Below, piece after piece: positions 42,310-55,253 of a DNA stretch of 64,000 nt. The stretch's first letter is position 1. Each line of letters begins with the position of its first letter. The notes beneath the pieces are model-generated. The model saw only the letters and a program-made list of their open reading frames with translations, ran no database searches and was not told where the DNA came from. A program made the translations under genes and the position numbers. Source of the stretch: Paratrimastix pyriformis. Taxonomy: Eukaryota > Preaxostyla > Paratrimastigidae. Location: NCBI GenBank assembly GCA_027972325.1, contig JAPMOS010000047.1, forward strand, positions 124,001 to 188,000. The letters run 5' to 3'.

Positions 42310-43207
42310 CTATCCATCGTAAGACTCAGGATAGCAGCCGACAGCCTCCGTCTTCGGCAGTTGAGTCGACAGCCGAAGTCGAGGCAGGATAGGTGCTATA
42401 TCTCCTTGTTCTTCATGATAAACACCACACAATGCAGAAAAGTCACAAGTCAAACCCAGGTGAAAGCACTTGGAAACATCTCAAAAAAAGTGTCCTGGGT
42501 GGAGAACCGGTCAGGATGGACATGGGTCGACCGGTGGTCGATAGGGTTGGTTCGACCGAAAAAAAACCAATCCTAAAATTAAAATCGTATGGTCACGACG
42601 GGCAGCGTGTCCAATACGCGTCCATAAATCACAACAAAAATCGGAGAGAGAGGTCAAAGGGAGCCAAGAACATCGGGCGAAAAGAAAAAATTTAACACGC
42701 ATCGGAAGGGGTGAGATTCGGGGTTAACGGCCCGAGATTCGGCAAATCTCCGATCTCCGAAAACCGTTAAGGTAATTGCGGGCCAACGGTCCATGATCGA
42801 ACCGTGAAGTGACCCCGATTTGGGCTCCGGAAGGGGTCCCAAGAGAGGGTAAAAAAGCACGGATGTCGAAATCACAACAGAGCAAAAGTTGAAAAAATGA
42901 GATCTGAAATTTCCCGCCCAATTCCAGTACTTAAGGGGGCGCCCCGGACCAGCACAGTGCCTTCGTTTTGGAGTGGTGTTCTCCGTACGAGTCGCGGCAG
43001 AGGCGGCCGGTTGAAATGGCGTACGAACCCCGTCAGTAGCAGCAGGATGGGTGCGGGTGGGTTCAGCGTTCAAGGGAGAAGCAGAAAAATCAAAATCAGC
43101 AGACAAGAGGGAGGGTAGCACCTATCCTGCCTCGACTTCGGCTGTCGACTCACTATCCATCGTAAGACTCAGGATAGCAGCCGACAGCCTCCGTCTTCGG
43201 CAGTCTA
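42310..43207 (+). repeat. DIRS terminal repeat, inner left copy, with junction module
   Basis: Near-identical second copy of the preceding repeat. At 42,274-42,309 and 42,362-42,397, perfect 36-bp complementary arms flank a 52-bp core of the junction module. A further module copy lies at 43,153-43,207. It forms the left inverted terminal repeat of DIRS element A. Confidence 0.8.
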
Positions 43208-43593
43208 GGTGCTATCACATGCAGAGAGTCGTGGGAGAAAAGCAAAAACAGAAAAACCCACAGCAGCGCAGCATCTAGTCGGCTGGCCGCAGACAAGAAG
43301 GAAAAATGAAAATTCCCAGAAAGGCATGCCAAAACCAGCATCTAGTCGGCCGGCGGCAGCAGGAGAAACACAGAAAACAAAAAACAGACAAGTGAGGCGC
43401 GGCGCGGCAGCTCAAAAGCACTCGCCGGCGGGCAGGCTGGATGAATCCGCCTCGGGCTCGTCGTTCTCGTCGTCATCAGACGGCCTGGCCCAGAGCGCTC
43501 CGGCGGCGGCGGCGCGGAGCAGAAGGCGCCCTGCTCGAGCGGCGGCGAGCAGGCGCAGCAGGCGTGCTTGTGGCATCGCCCGAAGGACTCGCC

Positions 43594-44760
43594 TCATCGG
43601 AAACGTCGTCGTCGCATATCACAACGCGCTGGCGTGGCGGAGCGGCCGGACGGTGACGCGGCGTGGCCGCCGACAGCGAGAGCGACGAAGCGGGCGAGCC
43701 TGGCGGCGGAGGCGGGGGCGCCGCACGCACGGCCTGGACGAGATCCGTGGCGGCGAGCGGCGGCGGCGGTGCCCGGCGCACGCGGTGGCGGCGGCGCCGG
43801 GGCGAACATGAGGTCGGTGAAGTTGCTGTCGACGCCCGTCTGCACGTAGTGCTGCGCAAACACTTTGGCCGAAGCCCAGCGGCCCAGGTGCAGGATCTTG
43901 TCGGGCATGACCTCGCGCGCAATGGCCCAGCTGGCCCCGCCACGGCGGAAGCCGCGGGCTGAGAGGAGCGAGCGATCGCCCCCGCCGGCGACGATGACCT
44001 CGTTGAGGATGTGGCTGACGGTGGCCGGCTTGACGCCCTCGTAGGGGCGGCGCAGCTGGATGACGACCCGCGACGGTCCGGGCGGGTCGGGGCGCATGGC
44101 GCGCGTGCGGCGGAGCCAGCACTGGTAGCAGCTCACCGGATCGAGCAGCGCATCGGCGGCGCGCCAGATGGTGACGGAGGCGCCCTGGGCGGTGTAGTCG
44201 TTCTTGAAGCCCAGCAGGCAGACCACCAGCCGATCGGCGGCCGGCGGCACGGCCACCTGCGCCACGGTGGGCAGGGTCACGTCCGAGGGCCGGAGCAGCG
44301 CCAAGAAGGCCAGCAGGGCGACCAGCTTGGCGCGGAGGCGCTCCAGCGGTAGCGCGTCGTTGGGGCCCCACCGGTGGAAGAGCTCCACCAGCAGGGTGGG
44401 CGGCACGGGCAGTCCCTTCTGGACGGGCTGCGTGGTGCGGCGCAGACGGATAGCCTTGCGCAGGCGTCCGTAGAGATGGTCGCGCGCCGGGGAAGGCACC
44501 CCAAGCGCGTCGTGAATCAGATTGACCACAGTGGCGATGAGCGACAGAGTCGACCGGGGCCGGCAGCTGGCCCGGGTAGCCTCGTCGGTGTAGTCGGCCA
44601 GCGCGCTCACGGGCATGGGCACCAGCGGGATGCCCCGGCGGGAGCAGAACCGTGCCAGGGCACGCAGCCGGTTGGTGAGGCTCTTCTCGGTGGTGGGCTT
44701 TACAGCAGCCGAGACAAGTAGCTGGCGACCTTGGGCGCTCCAATGGGCCGCTCCGGCCGC
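43594..44760 (-). pseudogene. Tyrosine recombinase of DIRS element A
   Basis: The N-terminal helical part has TEKSLTNRLRALARF. The catalytic domain has LALLRPSDV (first Arg), FRRGGASWAIA (H/R-x-x-R region) and HLGRWASAKVFAQHYV (final Tyr). These are the DIRS/phage-integrase landmarks. A Pro/Ala/Arg-rich tail follows. It circularises or integrates the element DNA. Fossil; see the element entry. Confidence 0.8.
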
Positions 44761-46700
44761 CCAGAAATCCTGAAGGCGCAGACGCGCCAGCTGAGGTTCT
44801 TCGTCGGCTCCGAGTGGCCGGAAGCAGCCGGGCGGAAGGCCCGCGGGTCCTGCGGCAGGAGCACGGGCCAGTCCACCGTCAGGGCCAGCAGCAGGGGCCA
44901 CCAGGGCTGGCTCGGCCAGACCGGGGCCAGCAGGGTGCACTCCACGCCGGGCCCAGAGTGCTGCAGGTGGCGCAGGACGCGGTGGATCTGTGAAAAGGGC
45001 GGGTTGACCCAGCTGTTCTCGCCGGGCTCCCACCGGGCCGAAAAAGTGTCGGCGCGCAGGGACTGCACATCGCGGTGGCGGCTCTCGTAGCGGGGCACCT
45101 GGCGCGTCGCGAAGGTGGCCATCCGATCGATCGAATGCGGGCCCCAGAGCCGGTCCAGCGAGCGGAACAGCGCCGGGTGGAGCATCCAGTCGCTGCGGTC
45201 GAAGTCCCGCGAGAGCTGGTCCGCCGTGGTATTCGTCACGCCCGCCACGTGCTCGGCCTGCAGGGTGATCCCGTGGCGCGCTGCAAGGGCGTGGATGGCC
45301 CGGGCGATCCCGTCCAGGGCCGGGTTGAGGCGGCCAAACCCGTTGAGGTGGGCCACCGTCGTCGCGTTGTCGACCTGGAAGAGCACCGTGCGGCCCCGCC
45401 AGGCCGGCGTCGCGGCCCAGATGCGCAGGGCGTTGAGCACGGCCATGCTCTCGCGCTGGTTGATGGGCGCCTCGCGCATGACGCCCGTCCAGGGGCCCTG
45501 GGCCGTCTCGTTGCGCTCCAGCCAGCAGGCCCCCCAGCCGATGTCCGAGGCGTCCGTGGCGCAGGTCAGATCGGCCGGCGTCGGGAGCGGACAGGCCCCG
45601 TTCCAGCCCTCGAGGCCCTCCAGCCACCAGCGGAGGTCTCCCCGGGCCGGCTCGTCCAGCATCACGCAGCAGTGCCAGTTGGGGGCTGCTGCGACCACGC
45701 GGTAGACGTTGCGCAGGAGAAACTTGGCGGGCGCCACGGCCCGCGAGACGGACAGGCAGAGGCCCGCCACGTGGGCCACCCGGCGCACGTGGGGCCGCGA
45801 GCAGCGCAGCAGCCGGGCGATCTCGTGCCGGATGGTGCGCCGCTTCTCGGCGGGCACGCAGTAGCGCACCTGGGGAGCGGTCTCGACCTCGTACCCCAGG
45901 AACTGCTGCCGCGGGGCGGGCGAATGGCACTTCTCCAGCTTGAGGTTCATGCCCGCCTGCTCCATCACGGCCACGAAGCGCGCCCACTCGCGATCGGCCT
46001 CGGTCGGCCGACTGGCCACGATGAAGTCGTCGATGTAGGAGAGCATCCGCAGGCCGCACGAGGGGCCCCGGAGGTACTCGCAGAGGGGCCTGAGAAACTT
46101 GGTAAAGGCCCAGGGCGCACAGGAGAGGCCGAACGGGAGAACCGTGTAGACGTAGTAGCGGCCCCGCCAGGCGAATCCCAAGAGCTGCTGGTCGTCGGGG
46201 TGAATGCGCAGGTGATGGTAGCCCTCGGAGAGGTCCGCCGTCGAGATGTAGTCCCCGTCGCGCAGCAGGGGCGCCAGCGTGGTCAGGTCCTCCAGCTTGA
46301 AGGCCGGCGCCTGGACAAAGAGTTGACGAAGCGCATGTCGATGCACAGCCTCAGCTTGCCGTTCTTCTTGGGCGCGCACGTCAGCGGGGAGATGTTGTGC
46401 GGCGGCGCCTGGACGGGTCGGATTGCGCCCGTCTCGAGGAGGCGAGCCACCTCCTGGTCGACGAAGGAGGCATGCTCGGGGTGCACGTAGTTGGGCAAAT
46501 GGGAGCGGCACGGCTTGCAGAGGAGCGGGATGCGGAAGCCGTGCAGGAGCCAGTTGTGCACGGGGCGGGGCAAGTGGAAATGCTCCTCCCAGAAGGCCCG
46601 GAAGGGCGGGAGGGAGGGACGCCCGGTGCTGAAGCGAGCTGGTGGTGGTGGTGGTGGTGGTGGTGGAGATGCGGCCGGCCCGAGAGCGGGGATGGTCGCA
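44700..46700 (-). pseudogene. RT, RNase H and methyltransferase-like part of DIRS element A
   Basis: RT motifs are GKLRLCIDMRFVN, STADLSEGYHHL, VLPFGLSCAPWAF and LSYIDDFIVAS (catalytic YIDD). RNase H motifs are CATDASDIGWGA, NQRESMAVLNAL and VDNATTVAHLNG. A further domain with NSWVNPPFSQI resembles the N6-adenine methyltransferase-like domain (NPPF motif) described in DIRS elements. A His run comes from a GGT repeat near 46,645. Confidence 0.85.
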
Positions 46701-46785
46701 CCGTGGCGGCGGCAGCGGGAGGGCGGCGGTGATGGTGGAGATGGCGGACCCCGTTGCTGCCGCGGCGCGCGGGCTCTGCGCGCCG

Positions 46786-48376
46786 TTACTGCTCGCCGGC
46801 GCCGCCCGACTGCGCCTGCTGGCGCCCGCCGGCGGAGCCGTTGTTGCCGCCACCATTGTCGAAGCGGCGCCGCTGCGGGAAGCTGCGCTGCTGGCGCTGG
46901 GCAAAGTCGTTGAACCGGTCGCCGCCTCGGCCGAACCCGCCGCCGTAGCTGCGCCCGCCGAAGCCGCCGCCGCGGCCACCCGACGAGCGGAAGTCGTTCC
47001 CGCCGCGATCCCGGCCCCGCCCATGCGACGCCCGCCGGCCTGGCCGCCGCGTTGCTGCTGCTGCTGGCCGGGCAGGGCGCGCATGCCCTGAGCGAGGCGG
47101 ATGGCGAAGTCGAGCTGCTGGAGGTTCTGGCCGGTGGCGACCTCGGGAGCGGTGCGGACATACTCGTACATGCGGGCCACGTCGGGGCAAGTGCCGTGTG
47201 CACCCAGGCGAGCCGCTTGCGGTCCACGATGGCCGAGGCGATGGAGCGAGCAAAGCAAGAGAGGGCGGCGCGCAAGTCCTCCTCGGTGCAGGGCAGGCGC
47301 GCCAGCCGCTCAAGGTTGAGCGATTCCCGGTGAAGGCGCTGGAGAAAGCGGAATTCAGCCCTGGACTCGCGGGCGAGGCCCGTGACAGAGCCGAGCTGGG
47401 GAAAGTCGCTGGGCACGGCAACGCCCCGGACAAATGCCCGGGCGCGCTCCAGTGCGAGCCTGTCAGAGGCCTCGCGGTCGCCAGGCTGCTGCTGCGGGTC
47501 GGCTGCCTGCCGGGGCTCATCCTCGTCGCCGGCGGCGGCAGCGTCGTCCTCGTCCGCAAATTCGCCCTCGGCACCGGCGGCATCATCGTCGCCGCTGGGC
47601 GGGTCGGCCTCCCCGGAAAGGGACCGGGAGCAGCCCGGGCGAGCCGCCGGAAGGCTGCGGCGGCAGGGAGTTGGTTAGACGGGACGTTGGTTGCAGTGGC
47701 CTGGTCGGGCCGAAAAAACGAGAGCGGAGCAGGCTCATCCGCGGCCGGCACGGCGGCGGCACCACCGGCACCCGGGGGGGCACCAGCAGCACCGCGGGCA
47801 GCAAGGCCGGCCTCCTGAGTGGAAGGCAAGGCCGCGGAGGCAGCAGCTGCGGCCACGAGCAAGGCCCGCTGCTGCTCGAGAAAGTCCCCCAGCGAGGCCT
47901 CCATCACGCGCCGGATGTAGACGTCGAGGCCTTCCTGGGGCTGGGGGTGACGGCAGAGTGATTCTGCAGGGTCGGGGTGGGCACAGGGGGCGCGGGGGCA
48001 GCAGGACGGTCCCCTCGGGCCCGCTCTGGGCGGCCCCGTCGTCGTCGAGGTCCTGGGATGGCAGCGGAGCGGTCGCGGTGGCCAGGCCGGGCGCGGCCTG
48101 CGCAGCGGAAGCAGCCTTGTGGACAGCCGCAGCCGCCTGTAGGGCCTGCGCCGGGCTTGCCGGGCCACCGGGAGCCGCCCCGGACACGCGGGCATCCGTA
48201 ACCATCAGCCGGTCCAAGAAGGTCGAGCCAGGGCCGCGGGTGCCCCTTCCCGCCGAAACGGCACTCGAAGAGCCACTCGAAGAGCCGTTGGGGGTCGGAT
48301 TGGGTGTCCCAGGAGTTGGAACCTTGATGGTGATCTTGGGCATCGGAGGGTCTTGAAGTCGATGAGTAGAGGCCAT
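46786..48376 (-). pseudogene. gag-like ORF of DIRS element A
   Basis: The start MASTHRLQDPPMPK lies about 60 bp inside the terminal repeat. The protein is Ala/Pro/Gly-rich. A Gly/Arg/Phe-rich end (GGRSYGGGFGRGG, NDFAQRQQRSFPQ) resembles RGG nucleic-acid-binding tails. Probable RNA-packaging protein. Overlaps the next frame, as is usual for the family. Confidence 0.65.
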
Positions 48377-48438
48377 TGGAGTAGAGTTTCGTTGTTGTTC
48401 GGTCGGTAGTCCTTGAAAAACGGGTGTTCACCACGAAA

Positions 48439-49064
48439 AACGAAGGCACTGTGCTGGTCCGGGGCGCCCCTTAAGTACTGGAATTGGGCGGGAAATTTCA
48501 GATCTCATTTTTTCAACTTTTGCCCTGTTGTGATTTCGACATCCGTGCTTTTTTACGCTCTCTTGGGACCCCTTCCGGAGCCCAAATCGGGGTCACTTCA
48601 CGGTTCGATCATGGACCGTTGGCCCGCAATTACCTTAACGGTTTTCGGAGATCGGAGATTTGCCGAATCTCGGGCCGTTAACCCCGAATCTCACCCCTTC
48701 CGATGCGTGTTAATTTTTTCTTTCGCCCGATGTTCTTGGCTCCCTTGACCTCTCTCTCCGATTTTTGTTGTGATTTATGGACACGTATTGGACACGCTGC
48801 CCGTCGTGACCATACGATTTTTATTTTAGGATTGGTTTTTTTCGGTCGAACCAACCCTATCGACCACCGGTCGACCCATGTCCATCTTGACCGGTTCTCC
48901 ACCCAGGACACTTTTTTGAGATGTTTCAAGTGCTTTCACCTGGGTTTGACTTGTGACTTTTTTCTGCATTGTGTGGTGTTTATCATGAAGAACAAGGAGA
49001 TATAGCACCTAGACTGCCGAAGACGGAGGCTGTCGGCTGCTATCCTGAGTCTTACGATGGATAG
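48439..49064 (-). repeat. DIRS terminal repeat shared by elements A and B
   Basis: 626 bp in minus orientation, ending with the junction module (49,009-49,064). It serves as the outer repeat of A, and B begins directly after it, so A and B are joined head to tail through one repeat. Confidence 0.8.
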
Positions 49065-49360
49065 AATGAAAATTCCCAGAAAGGCATGCCAAAACCAGCA
49101 TCTAGTCGGCCGGCGGCAGCAGGAGAAACACAGAAAACATAAAACAGACAAATGAGGCCCGGCGCGGCGCGGCAACTCAAAAGCACTCGCCGGCGGGCAG
49201 GCTGGACGAATCCGCCTCGAGCTCGTCGTTCTCGTCGTCATCAGACGGCCTGGCCCAGAGAGCGCTCCGGCGGCGGCGGCGCGGAGCAGAAGGCGCCCTG
49301 CTCGAGCGGCGGCGAGCAGGCGCAGCAGGCGTGCTCGTGGCATCGCCCGAAGGACTCGCC

Positions 49361-50530
49361 TCATCGGAAACGTCGTCGTCGCATATCACAACGCGCTGGC
49401 GTGGCGGAACGGCCGGGCGGTGACGCGGCGTGGCCGCCGACAGCGAGAGCGACGAAGCAGGCGAGCCTGGCGGCAGGGGCGGAGGCGGAGGCGCCGGACG
49501 CACGGCCTGGACGAGATCCGTGGCGGCGAGCGGCGCGGCGGCGCCAGGGGCACGGGGCGGCGGCGGCGGCGGCGCCGGGGCGAACATCAGGTCGGTGAAG
49601 TTGCTGTCGACGCCCGTCTGCACGTAGTGCTGCGCAAACACTTTGGCCGAAGCCCAGCGGCCCAGGTGCAGGATCTTGTCGGGCATGACCTCGCGCGCAA
49701 TGGCCCAGCTGGCCCCGCCACGGCGGAAGCCGCGGGCCGAGAGGAGCGAGCGATCGCCCCGCCGGCGACGATGACCTCGTTGAGGATGTGGCTGATGGTG
49801 GCCGGCTTGACGCCCTCGTAGGGGCGGCGCTGGATAACGACCCGCGACGGTCCGGGCGGGTCGGGCGCATGGCGCGCGTGCGGCGGAGCCAGCACTGGTA
49901 GCAGCTCACCGGGTCGAGCAGCGCATCGGCGGCGCGCCAGATGGTGACGGAGGCGCCCTGGGCGGTGTAGTCGTTCTTGAAGCCCAGCAGGCAGACCACC
50001 AGCCGATCGGCGGCCGGCGGCACGGCCACCTGCGCCACGGTGGGCAGGGTCACGTCCGAGGGCCGGAGCAGCGCCAAGAAGGCCAGCAGGGCGACCAGCT
50101 TGGCGCGGAGGCGCTCCAGCGGTAGCGCGTCGTTGGGGCCCCACCGGTGGAAGAGCTCCACCAGCAGGGTGGGCGGCACGGGCAGTCCCTTCTGGACGGG
50201 CTGCGTGGTGCGGCGCAGACGGATAGCCTTGCGCAGGCGTCCGTAGAGATGGTCGCGCGCCGGGGAAGGCACCCCAAGCGCGTCGTGAATCAGATTGACC
50301 ACAGTGGCGATGAGCGACAGAGTCGACCGGGGCCGGCAGCTGGCCCGGGTAGCCTCGTCGGTGTAGTCGGCCAGCGCGCTCACGGGCATGGGCACCAGCG
50401 GGATGCCCCGGCGGGAGCAGAACCGTGCCAGGGCACGCAGCCGGTTGGTGAGGCTCTTCTCGGTGGTGGGCTTTACAGCAGCCGAGACAAGTAGCTGGCG
50501 ACCTTGGGCGCTCCAATGGGCCGCTCCGGC
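49361..50530 (-). pseudogene. Tyrosine recombinase of DIRS element B
   Basis: Same landmarks as in element A, including the LLRPSDV and HLGRWASAKVF segments. It overlaps the end of the polymerase part. Confidence 0.75.
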
Positions 50531-52450
50531 CGCCCAGAAATCCTGAAGGCGCAGACGCGCCAGCTGAGGTTCTTCGTCGGCTCCGAGTGGCCGGAAGCAG
50601 CCGGGCGGAAGGCCCGCGGGTCCTGCGGCAGGAGCACGGGCCAGTCCACCGTCAGGGCCAGCAGCAGGGGCCACCAGGGCTGGCTCGGCCAGACCGGGGC
50701 CAGCAGGGTGCACTCCACGCCGGGCCCAGAGTGCTGCAGGTGGCGCAGGACGCGGTGGATCTGTGAAAAGGGCGGGTTGACCCAGCTGTTCTCGCCGGGC
50801 TCCCACCGGGCCGAAAAAGTGTCGGCGCGCAGGGACTGCACATCGCGGTGGCGGCTCTCGTAGCGGGGCACCTGGCGCGTCGCGAAGGTGGCCATCCGAT
50901 CGATCGAATGCGGGCCCCAGAGCCGGTCCAGCGAGCGGAACAGCGCCGGGTGGAGCATCCAGTCGCTGCGGTCGAAGTCCCGCGAGAGCTGGTCCGCCGT
51001 GGTATTCGTCACGCCCGCCACGTGCTCGGCCTGCAGGGTGATCCCGTGGCGCGCTGCAAGGGCGTGGATGGCCCGGGCGATCCCGTCCAGGGCCGGGTTG
51101 AGGCGGCCAAACCCGTTGAGGTGGGCCACCGTCGTCGCGTTGTCGACCTGGAAGAGCACCGTGCGGCCCCGCCAGGCCGGCGTCGCGGCCCAGATGCGCA
51201 GGGCGTTGAGCACGGCCATGCTCTCGCGCTGGTTGATGGGCGCCTCGCGCATGACGCCCGTCCAGGGGCCCTGGGCCGTCTCGTTGCGCTCCAGCCAGCA
51301 GGCCCCCCAGCCGATGTCCGAGGCGTCCGTGGCGCAGGTCAGATCGGCCGGCGTCGGGAGCGGACAGGCCCCGTTCCAGCCCTCGAGGCCCTCCAGCCAC
51401 CAGCGGAGGTCTCCCCGGGCCGGCTCGTCCAGCATCACGCAGCAGTGCCAGTTGGGGGCTGCTGCGACCACGCGGTAGACGTTGCGCAGGAGAAACTTGG
51501 CGGGCGCCACGGCCCGCGAGACGGACAGGCAGAGGCCCGCCACGTGGGCCACCCGGCGCACGTGGGGCCGCGAGCAGCGCAGCAGCCGGGCGATCTCGTG
51601 CCGGATGGTGCGCCGCTTCTCGGCGGGCACGCAGTAGCGCACCTGGGGAGCGGTCTCGACCTCGTACCCCAGGAACTGCTGCCGCGGGGCGGGCGGATGG
51701 CACTTCTCCAGCTTGAGGTTCATGCCCGCCTGCTCCATCACGGCCACGAAGCGCGCCCACTCGCGATCGGCCTCGGCCGGCCGACTGGCCACGATGAAGT
51801 CGTCGATGTAGGAGAGCATCCGCAGGCCGCACGAGGGGCCCCGGAGGTACTCGCAGAGGGGCCTGAGAAACTTGGTAAAGGCCCAGGGCGCACAGGAGAG
51901 GCCGAACGGGAGAACCGTGTAGACGTAGTAGCGGCCCCGCCAGGCGAATCCCAAGAGCTGCTGGTCGTCGGGGTGAATGCGCAGGTGATGGTAGCCCTCG
52001 GAGAGGTCCGCCGTCGAGATGTAGTCCCCGTCGCGCAGCAGGGGCGCCAGCGTGGTCAGGTCCTCCAGCTTGAAGGCCGGCGCCTGGACGAAGGAGTTGA
52101 CGAAGCGCATGTCGATGCACAGCCTCAACTTGCCGTTCTTCTTGGGCGCGCACGTCAGCGGGGAGATGTTGTGCGGCGGCGCCTGGACGGGTCGGATCGC
52201 GCCCGTCTCGAGGAGGCGAGCCACCTCCTGGTCGACGAAGGAGGCGTGCTCGGGGTGCACGTAGTTGGGCAAATGGGAGCTGCACGGCTTGCAGAGGAGC
52301 GGGATGCGGAAGCCGTGCAGGAGCCAGTTGTGCACGGGCGGGGCAGTGGAAATGCTCCTCCCAGAAGGCCCGGAAGGGCGGGAGGGAGGGACGCCCAGTG
52401 CTGAAGCGAGCTGGTGGTGGTGGTGGTGGTGGTGGAGATGCGGCCGGCCC
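50473..52450 (-). pseudogene. RT, RNase H and methyltransferase-like part of DIRS element B
   Basis: Contains the YIDD, ATDASDIGWGA and NPPFSQI landmarks in one long open stretch, nearly identical to element A. Confidence 0.85.
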
Positions 52451-52559
52451 GAGAGCGGGGGGATGGTCGCACCGTGGCGGCGGCAGCGGGAGGGCGGCGG
52501 TGATGGTGGTGGAGAAGGCGGACCCCGTTGCTGCCGCGGCGCGCGGGCTCTGCGCGCCG

Positions 52560-53971
52560 TTACTGCTCGCCGGCGCCGCCCGACTGCGCCTGCTGGCGCC
52601 CGCCGGCGGAGCCGTTGTTGCCGCCACCATTGTCGAAGCGGCGCCGCTGCGGGAAGCTGCGCTGCTGGCGCTGGGCAAAGTCGTTGAACCGGTCGCCGCC
52701 TCGGCCAAACCCGCCGCCATAGCTGCGCCCGCCGAAGCCGCCGCGGCCACCCGACGAGCGGAAGTCGCGATCCCGGCCCCGCCCATGCGACGCCCGCCAG
52801 CCTGGCCGCCGCGTTGCTGCTGCTGCTGGCCGGGCAGGGCGCGCATGCCCTGAGCGAGGCGGATGGCGAAGTCGAGCTGCTGGAGGTTCTGGCCCGTGGC
52901 GACCTCGGGAGCGGTGCGGACATACTCGTACATGCGGGCCACGTCGGGGCAAGTGCTGTGTGCACCCAGGCGAGCCGCTTGCGGTCCACGATGGCGGAGG
53001 CAATGGAGCGAGCAAAGCAAGAGAGGGCGGCGCGCAAGTCCTCCTCGGTGCAGGGCAGGCGCGCCAGCCGCTCAAGGTTGAGCGATTCCCGGTGAAGGCG
53101 CTGGAGAAAGCGGAATTCAGCCCTGGACTCGCGGGCAAGGCCCGTGACGGAGCCGAGCTGGGGAAAGTCGCTGGGCACGGCAACGCCCCGGACAAATGCC
53201 CGGGCGCGCTCCAGTGCGAGCCTGTCAGAGGCCTCGCGGTCGCCAGGCTGCTGCTGCGGGTCGGCTGCGTGCCGGAGCTCATCCTCGTCGCCGGCGGCGG
53301 CAGCGTCGTCCTCGTCCGCGGCCCGGCGGCACGCCGCTGGGCGGGTCGGCCACCGGCACCCGGGGCACCAGCAGCACCGCGGGCAGCAAGGCCGGCCTCC
53401 TGAGCGGAAGGCAAGGCCGCGGAGGCAAGCAGGCAGCAGCTGCGGCCACGAGCAAGGCCCGCTGCTGCTCGAGAAAGTCCCCCAGCGAGGCCTCCATCAC
53501 GCGCCGGATGTAGACGTCGAGGCCTTCCTGGGGCTGGGGAGTGACAGCAGAGTGATTCTGCAGGGCCGGGGTGGGCACAGGGGGCGCGGGGGGCAGCAGG
53601 TTGGTCCCCTCGGGCCCGCTCTGGGCGGCACCGTCGTCGTCGAGGTCCTGGGATGGTAGCGGAGCGGTCGCGGTGGCCAGGCCGGACGCAGCCTGCGCAG
53701 CGGAAGCAGCCTTGTGGACAGCCGCAGCCGCCTGTAGGGCCTGCGCCGGGCTTGCCGGGCCACCGGGAGCCGCCCCGGACACGCGGGCATCCGTAACCAT
53801 CAGCCGGTCCAAGAAGGTCGAGCCCGGGCCGCGGGTGCCCCTTCCCGCCGAAACGGCACTCGAAGAGCCACTCGAAGAGCCGTTGGGGGTCGGATTGGGT
53901 GTCCCAGGAGTTGGAACCTTGATGTTGATCTTGGGCATCGGAGGGTCTTGAAGTCGATGAGTAGAGGCCAT
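52560..53971 (-). pseudogene. gag-like ORF of DIRS element B
   Basis: Starts MASTHRLQDPPMPKINIK, with the same Ala/Pro-rich body and Gly/Arg/Phe-rich end as element A. Shorter than the A copy in its middle. Confidence 0.6.
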
Positions 53972-54660
53972 TGGAGTAGAGTTTCGTTGTTGTTCGGTCG
54001 GTAGTCCTTGAAAAACGGGTGTTCACCACGAAAAACGAAGGCACTGTGCTGGTCCGGGGCGCCCCTTAAGTACTGGAATTGGGCGGGAAATTTCAGATCT
54101 CATTTTTCAACTTTTGCTCTGTTGTGATTTCGACATCCGTGCTTTTTACCCTCTCTTGGGACCCCCTTCCGGAGCCCAAATCGGGGTCACTTCACGGTTC
54201 GATCATGGACCGTTGGCCCGCAATTACCTTAACGGTTTTCGGAGATCGGAGATTTGCCGAATCTCGGGCCGTTAACCCCGAATCTCACCCCTTCCGATGC
54301 GTGTTAAATTTTTTCTTTCGCCCGATGTTCTTGGCTCCCTTGACCTCTCTCTCCGATTTTTGTTGTGATTTATGGACGCGTATTGGACACGCTGCCCGTC
54401 GTGACCATACGATTTTAATTTTAGGATTGGTTTTTTTTCGGTCGAACCAACCCTATCGACCACCGGTCGACCCATGTCCATCCTGACCGGTTCTCCACCC
54501 AGGACACTTTTTTTGAGATGTTTCCAAGTGCTTTCACCTGGGTTTGACTTGTGACTTTTCTGCATTGTGTGGTGTTTATCATGAAGAACAAGGAGATATA
54601 GCACCTAGACTGCCGAAGACGGAGGCTGTCGGCTGCTATCCTGAGTCTTACGATGGATAG

Positions 54661-55253
54661 TACTGGAATTGGGCGGGAAATTTCAGATCTCATTTTTTCA
54701 ACTTTTGCTCTGTTGTGATTTCGACATCCGTGCTTTTTTACCCTCTCTTGGGACCCCTTCCGGAGCCCAAATCGGGGTCACTTCACGGTTCGATCATGGA
54801 CCGTTGGCCCGCAATTACCTTAACGGTTTTCGGAGATCGGAGATTTGCCGAATCTCGGGCCGTTAACCCCGAATCTCACCCCTTCCGATGCGTGTTAAAT
54901 TTTTTCTTTTCGCCCGATGTTCTTGGCTCCCTTTGACCTCTCTCTCCGATTTTTGTTGTGATTTATGGACGCGTATTGGACACGCTGCCCGTCGTGACCA
55001 TACGATTTTAATTTTAGGATTGGTTTTTTTTCGGTCGAACCAACCCTATCGACCACCGGTCGACCCATGTCCATCCTGACCGGTTCTCCACCCAGGACAC
55101 TTTTTTTGAGATGTTTCCAAGTGCTTTCACCTGGGTTTGACTTGTGACTTTTCTGCATTGTGTGGTGTTTATCATGAAGAACAAGGAGATATAGCACCTA
55201 GACTGCCGAAGACGGAGGCTGTCGGCTGCTATCCTGAGTCTTACGATGGATAG
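54661..55253 (-). repeat. Extra DIRS terminal repeat between elements B and C
   Basis: A second minus-oriented repeat follows directly on that of B and ends with its own junction module (55,198-55,253). It lacks the gag-proximal end, so it starts at TACTGGAATTGGG. Two repeats in a row suggest recombination at the module. Confidence 0.8.

Larger units (their letters stand above)
43208..49064 (-). mobile_element. DIRS-like element A (body and right terminal repeat)
   Basis: The minus-strand body carries gag-like, RT-RNase H-methyltransferase-like and tyrosine-recombinase parts, flanked by terminal repeats in inverted orientation (plus at 42,310-43,207, minus at 48,439-49,064). Inverted rather than split direct repeats point to the DIRS1 group rather than Ngaro/PAT. 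GC content is very high. Long stretches agree with element B almost base for base, so insertion or duplication is recent. Probably one or two breaks. Confidence 0.85.
49065..54660 (-). mobile_element. DIRS-like element B
   Basis: Same order and orientation as element A, with its terminal repeat at 54,036-54,660. Differences from A are scattered and few in the RT part and more visible in the gag-like part. About two or three breaks. The polymerase part is open over a long stretch, consistent with youth. Confidence 0.85.

Noticed and set aside
45075-46490. 471-codon and similar plus-strand frames opposite the DIRS polymerase (also at 50,848 and 56,762)
   Set aside because: Antisense of well-recognised RT/RNase H coding; high GC keeps the opposite strand open.
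49361-53020. 1,219-codon minus-strand frame through DIRS element B
   Set aside because: Only its last part follows the tyrosine recombinase; the rest is an out-of-frame reading of the polymerase part, so it is not one protein.
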